Notes under the pieces: generated by a model
Database searches by the model: none
The model's input: the letters and a program-made list of their open reading frames with translations, nothing else
Told to the model about the DNA's origin: nothing
Origin: Condylostoma magnum
Lineage: Eukaryota > Ciliophora > Heterotrichea > Heterotrichida > Condylostomatidae
Assembly (NCBI GenBank): GCA_920105805.1
Contig: CAKKTI010000013.1
Coordinates: 62,001-126,000, forward strand
Direction of reading: 5' to 3'
Length of the DNA stretch: 64,000 bases
In this document: in pieces, positions 62,782 to 64,000 of the stretch
How positions within the stretch are numbered: position 1 is the first letter of the stretch
Layout of the letters: each line of letters starts with the position of its first letter
Position numbers and translations under genes: made by a program

Positions 62782-63369
62782 ATGAAAAAGTACAGATTAT
62801 ATACAAGTAGATAAAGCTTACCTGTCAGAAGTCCTAGGCTAATTAGAAGCTAGTCTCATTAAAGAAATTACACTAAATTGATATAATTAAGCCCGTTTAA
62901 ATAGGTTATTGATAGAGATTAATCTCACGATAAAAGATAATAATTTGGTATATACCAATCAAAGTTTAATACGATTAAAGTAAAATCTCCTTAAATAAAC
63001 AAAAGTCCTATTGTTCTTGGAGGAAACAGTTGTAAATTTTCGTAAAGGCCTTTGAGCTAAGTAAAAACAGCCCGAAAAGGACAGTTTTGTAACAGTAAAA
63101 ATTAATAGAGAAGAGTAATAAAATCCTCAAGCAGAGTAAAATCTATTTCTAACAACATAAACAATATAAAGATCTAAATTCAAAACAGCTCAAAAAAATC
63201 ATTTTACAATTTCTAAGAAAACTCAATACTAATCAAAAGAATTCCTTCAAGATAAAATATAAAGAAATTGATTTTTTCCCCATAAAAAATCAACGAAAGC
63301 TTCCATTCAGACTCAAGCTGCGACAATTTTAATGATATTCTACCAAAATTTCATTTAACTAATAATTAA
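62782..63369 (+). CDS. Hypothetical basic, Ser/Asn-rich protein
   Basis: 195 residues from MKKYRLYTSRQSLPVRSPRL to TAA 63367-63369. Low complexity, strongly basic in the first 150 residues (SSSRVKSISNNINNIKIQ) and more acidic at the end (ESFHSDSSCDNFNDILPKF). No domain, signal peptide or membrane segment. Its stop overlaps the stop of the convergent sorting-nexin-like gene in the sequence TTAA. If read through it would end at TGA 63397-63399 after SLCGIL. Function unknown. Confidence 0.55.
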
Positions 63370-64000
63370 TCTAAGAAATCTCTATGCGGAATATTGTGAT
63401 TTAACAGCCTTTCTAAAATATCCTAAAATGCATTCCACTTATCCTGTAGATCAGTCTACCCTGATCCCATTTATTTAGCTATTTGTTGATACAGTAAAGC
63501 ATCCAGAGCTAGATTATCCGTGTATACTCTTTGAGCTTCATTAGTTATTTGATAATTGTAGTATTAAATTCCATCAAATACAGTTTATAAGGCTTAGGTT
63601 TCCTTGTGACACATTTTCTCGAATGCTCACTCTTTATCACTTATTAATGATCCTATATCTAAGTTTTAATCTTCTTTAGACAACTCTCATTTAGCAATAT
63701 TTCCCCTATCCCATAACTTTTCCTTTTTAACTAGTAGCTTTTGCTGAACTCTATCATAATACCCTCTTTTTTCTCCCCAGCTATCTATTAATTTATTGAA
63801 AGCCTCAGATTCTCTTTACTGGTACTTATAAAAAGGTGCGATCTTTTATTCTAAGAAATCTGCTTGCTCTTTTTCAAACTATGACCAAGTATAATAAATA
63901 TTCTTTATATTTTCCAGCATTTCAATCTGAATATTCCCATTTTCTACATCCTGATGCAATTATTACAATTAGGTGGAAGTGTCTATTAAGTTATTAAAAG
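63366..64000 (-). CDS. Sorting-nexin-like BAR domain, C-terminal part only
   Basis: At least 211 residues; the start lies beyond the right edge. The fragment is one long helical BAR-type region: IAPFYKYQQRESEAFNKLID, RGYYDRVQQKLLVKKEKLW, RGNIAKWELSKED, AFEKMCHKETQALQTVFDGI, NYQITNEAQRVYTDNLALD. The combination of (K)EKLxxxGxxxKWELS with a preceding coiled helix is typical of the C-termini of VPS5/SNX-BAR proteins, which bend endosomal membranes in retromer-type sorting. The PX domain expected upstream is not in the window. TGA codes Trp in KWELS. It ends RDFLD at TAA 63366-63368. Confidence 0.7.

Overview
The window is compact, AT-rich protist nuclear DNA and reads as macronuclear sequence of a heterotrich ciliate, most like Condylostoma. 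The main evidence is the genetic code. Conserved proteins (SERCA, CDPK, PP2C, polycystin-2, CLP1, cathepsin X, two TTLLs, two CDC50s) read through only if TAA and TAG are glutamine and TGA is tryptophan, yet genes also end at TAA, TAG or TGA. This is the context-dependent code known from Condylostoma (NCBI table 28). Under the standard code almost every gene here breaks into fragments. Introns are few and tiny (15 to about 32 nt). Because no codon is an absolute stop, gene ends are judged from where homology ends, tandem stop codons, neighbouring gene ends and frame arithmetic; most 3' ends should be read as best estimates.

I call 36 protein-coding genes and see no RNA genes or transposons. 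1-8.0 kb: a multi-pass TmcB-like membrane protein (left edge), a chagasin-type cysteine-protease inhibitor, SERCA and a coiled-coil protein. 8.0-18 kb: a TPR/IQ protein, a CDC50 flippase subunit, an IQ/PG-rich protein, a RasGAP-like protein and a calcium-dependent protein kinase. 18.7-26 kb: two long receptors with a periplasmic-binding-protein-like ectodomain and many membrane segments. 26-39.6 kb: mostly minus-strand genes, including a PP2A-A-like HEAT protein, a second CDC50, a nicotinamidase-like probable pseudoenzyme, CLP1, an EF-hand/C2 membrane protein and a PP2C. 39.6-47.7 kb: polycystin-2-like channel, a two-domain cathepsin X and a LamG/cysteine-rich multi-pass protein. 48.8-59 kb: two more of the large receptors flanking a TTLL and ARV1. 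59-64 kb: a second TTLL, an LRR protein like PPP1R42, coiled-coil and hypothetical proteins and a BAR-type sorting-nexin fragment at the right edge.

Themes: calcium signalling and transport (SERCA, CDPK, EF-hand/C2 protein, polycystin), cilia and microtubules (two TTLLs, PPP1R42-like, IQ/PG-rich protein, coiled coils), membrane lipid handling (two CDC50s, ARV1) and endolysosomal proteolysis (cathepsin X and a chagasin-type inhibitor). The most novel element is the set of four PBP1-like multi-pass receptors, two of which share a long nearly identical DNA tract 30 kb apart. Gene packing is extreme: divergent start codons 7-23 nt apart, convergent stops that touch or overlap, and same-strand in-frame neighbours separated only by tandem stop codons.
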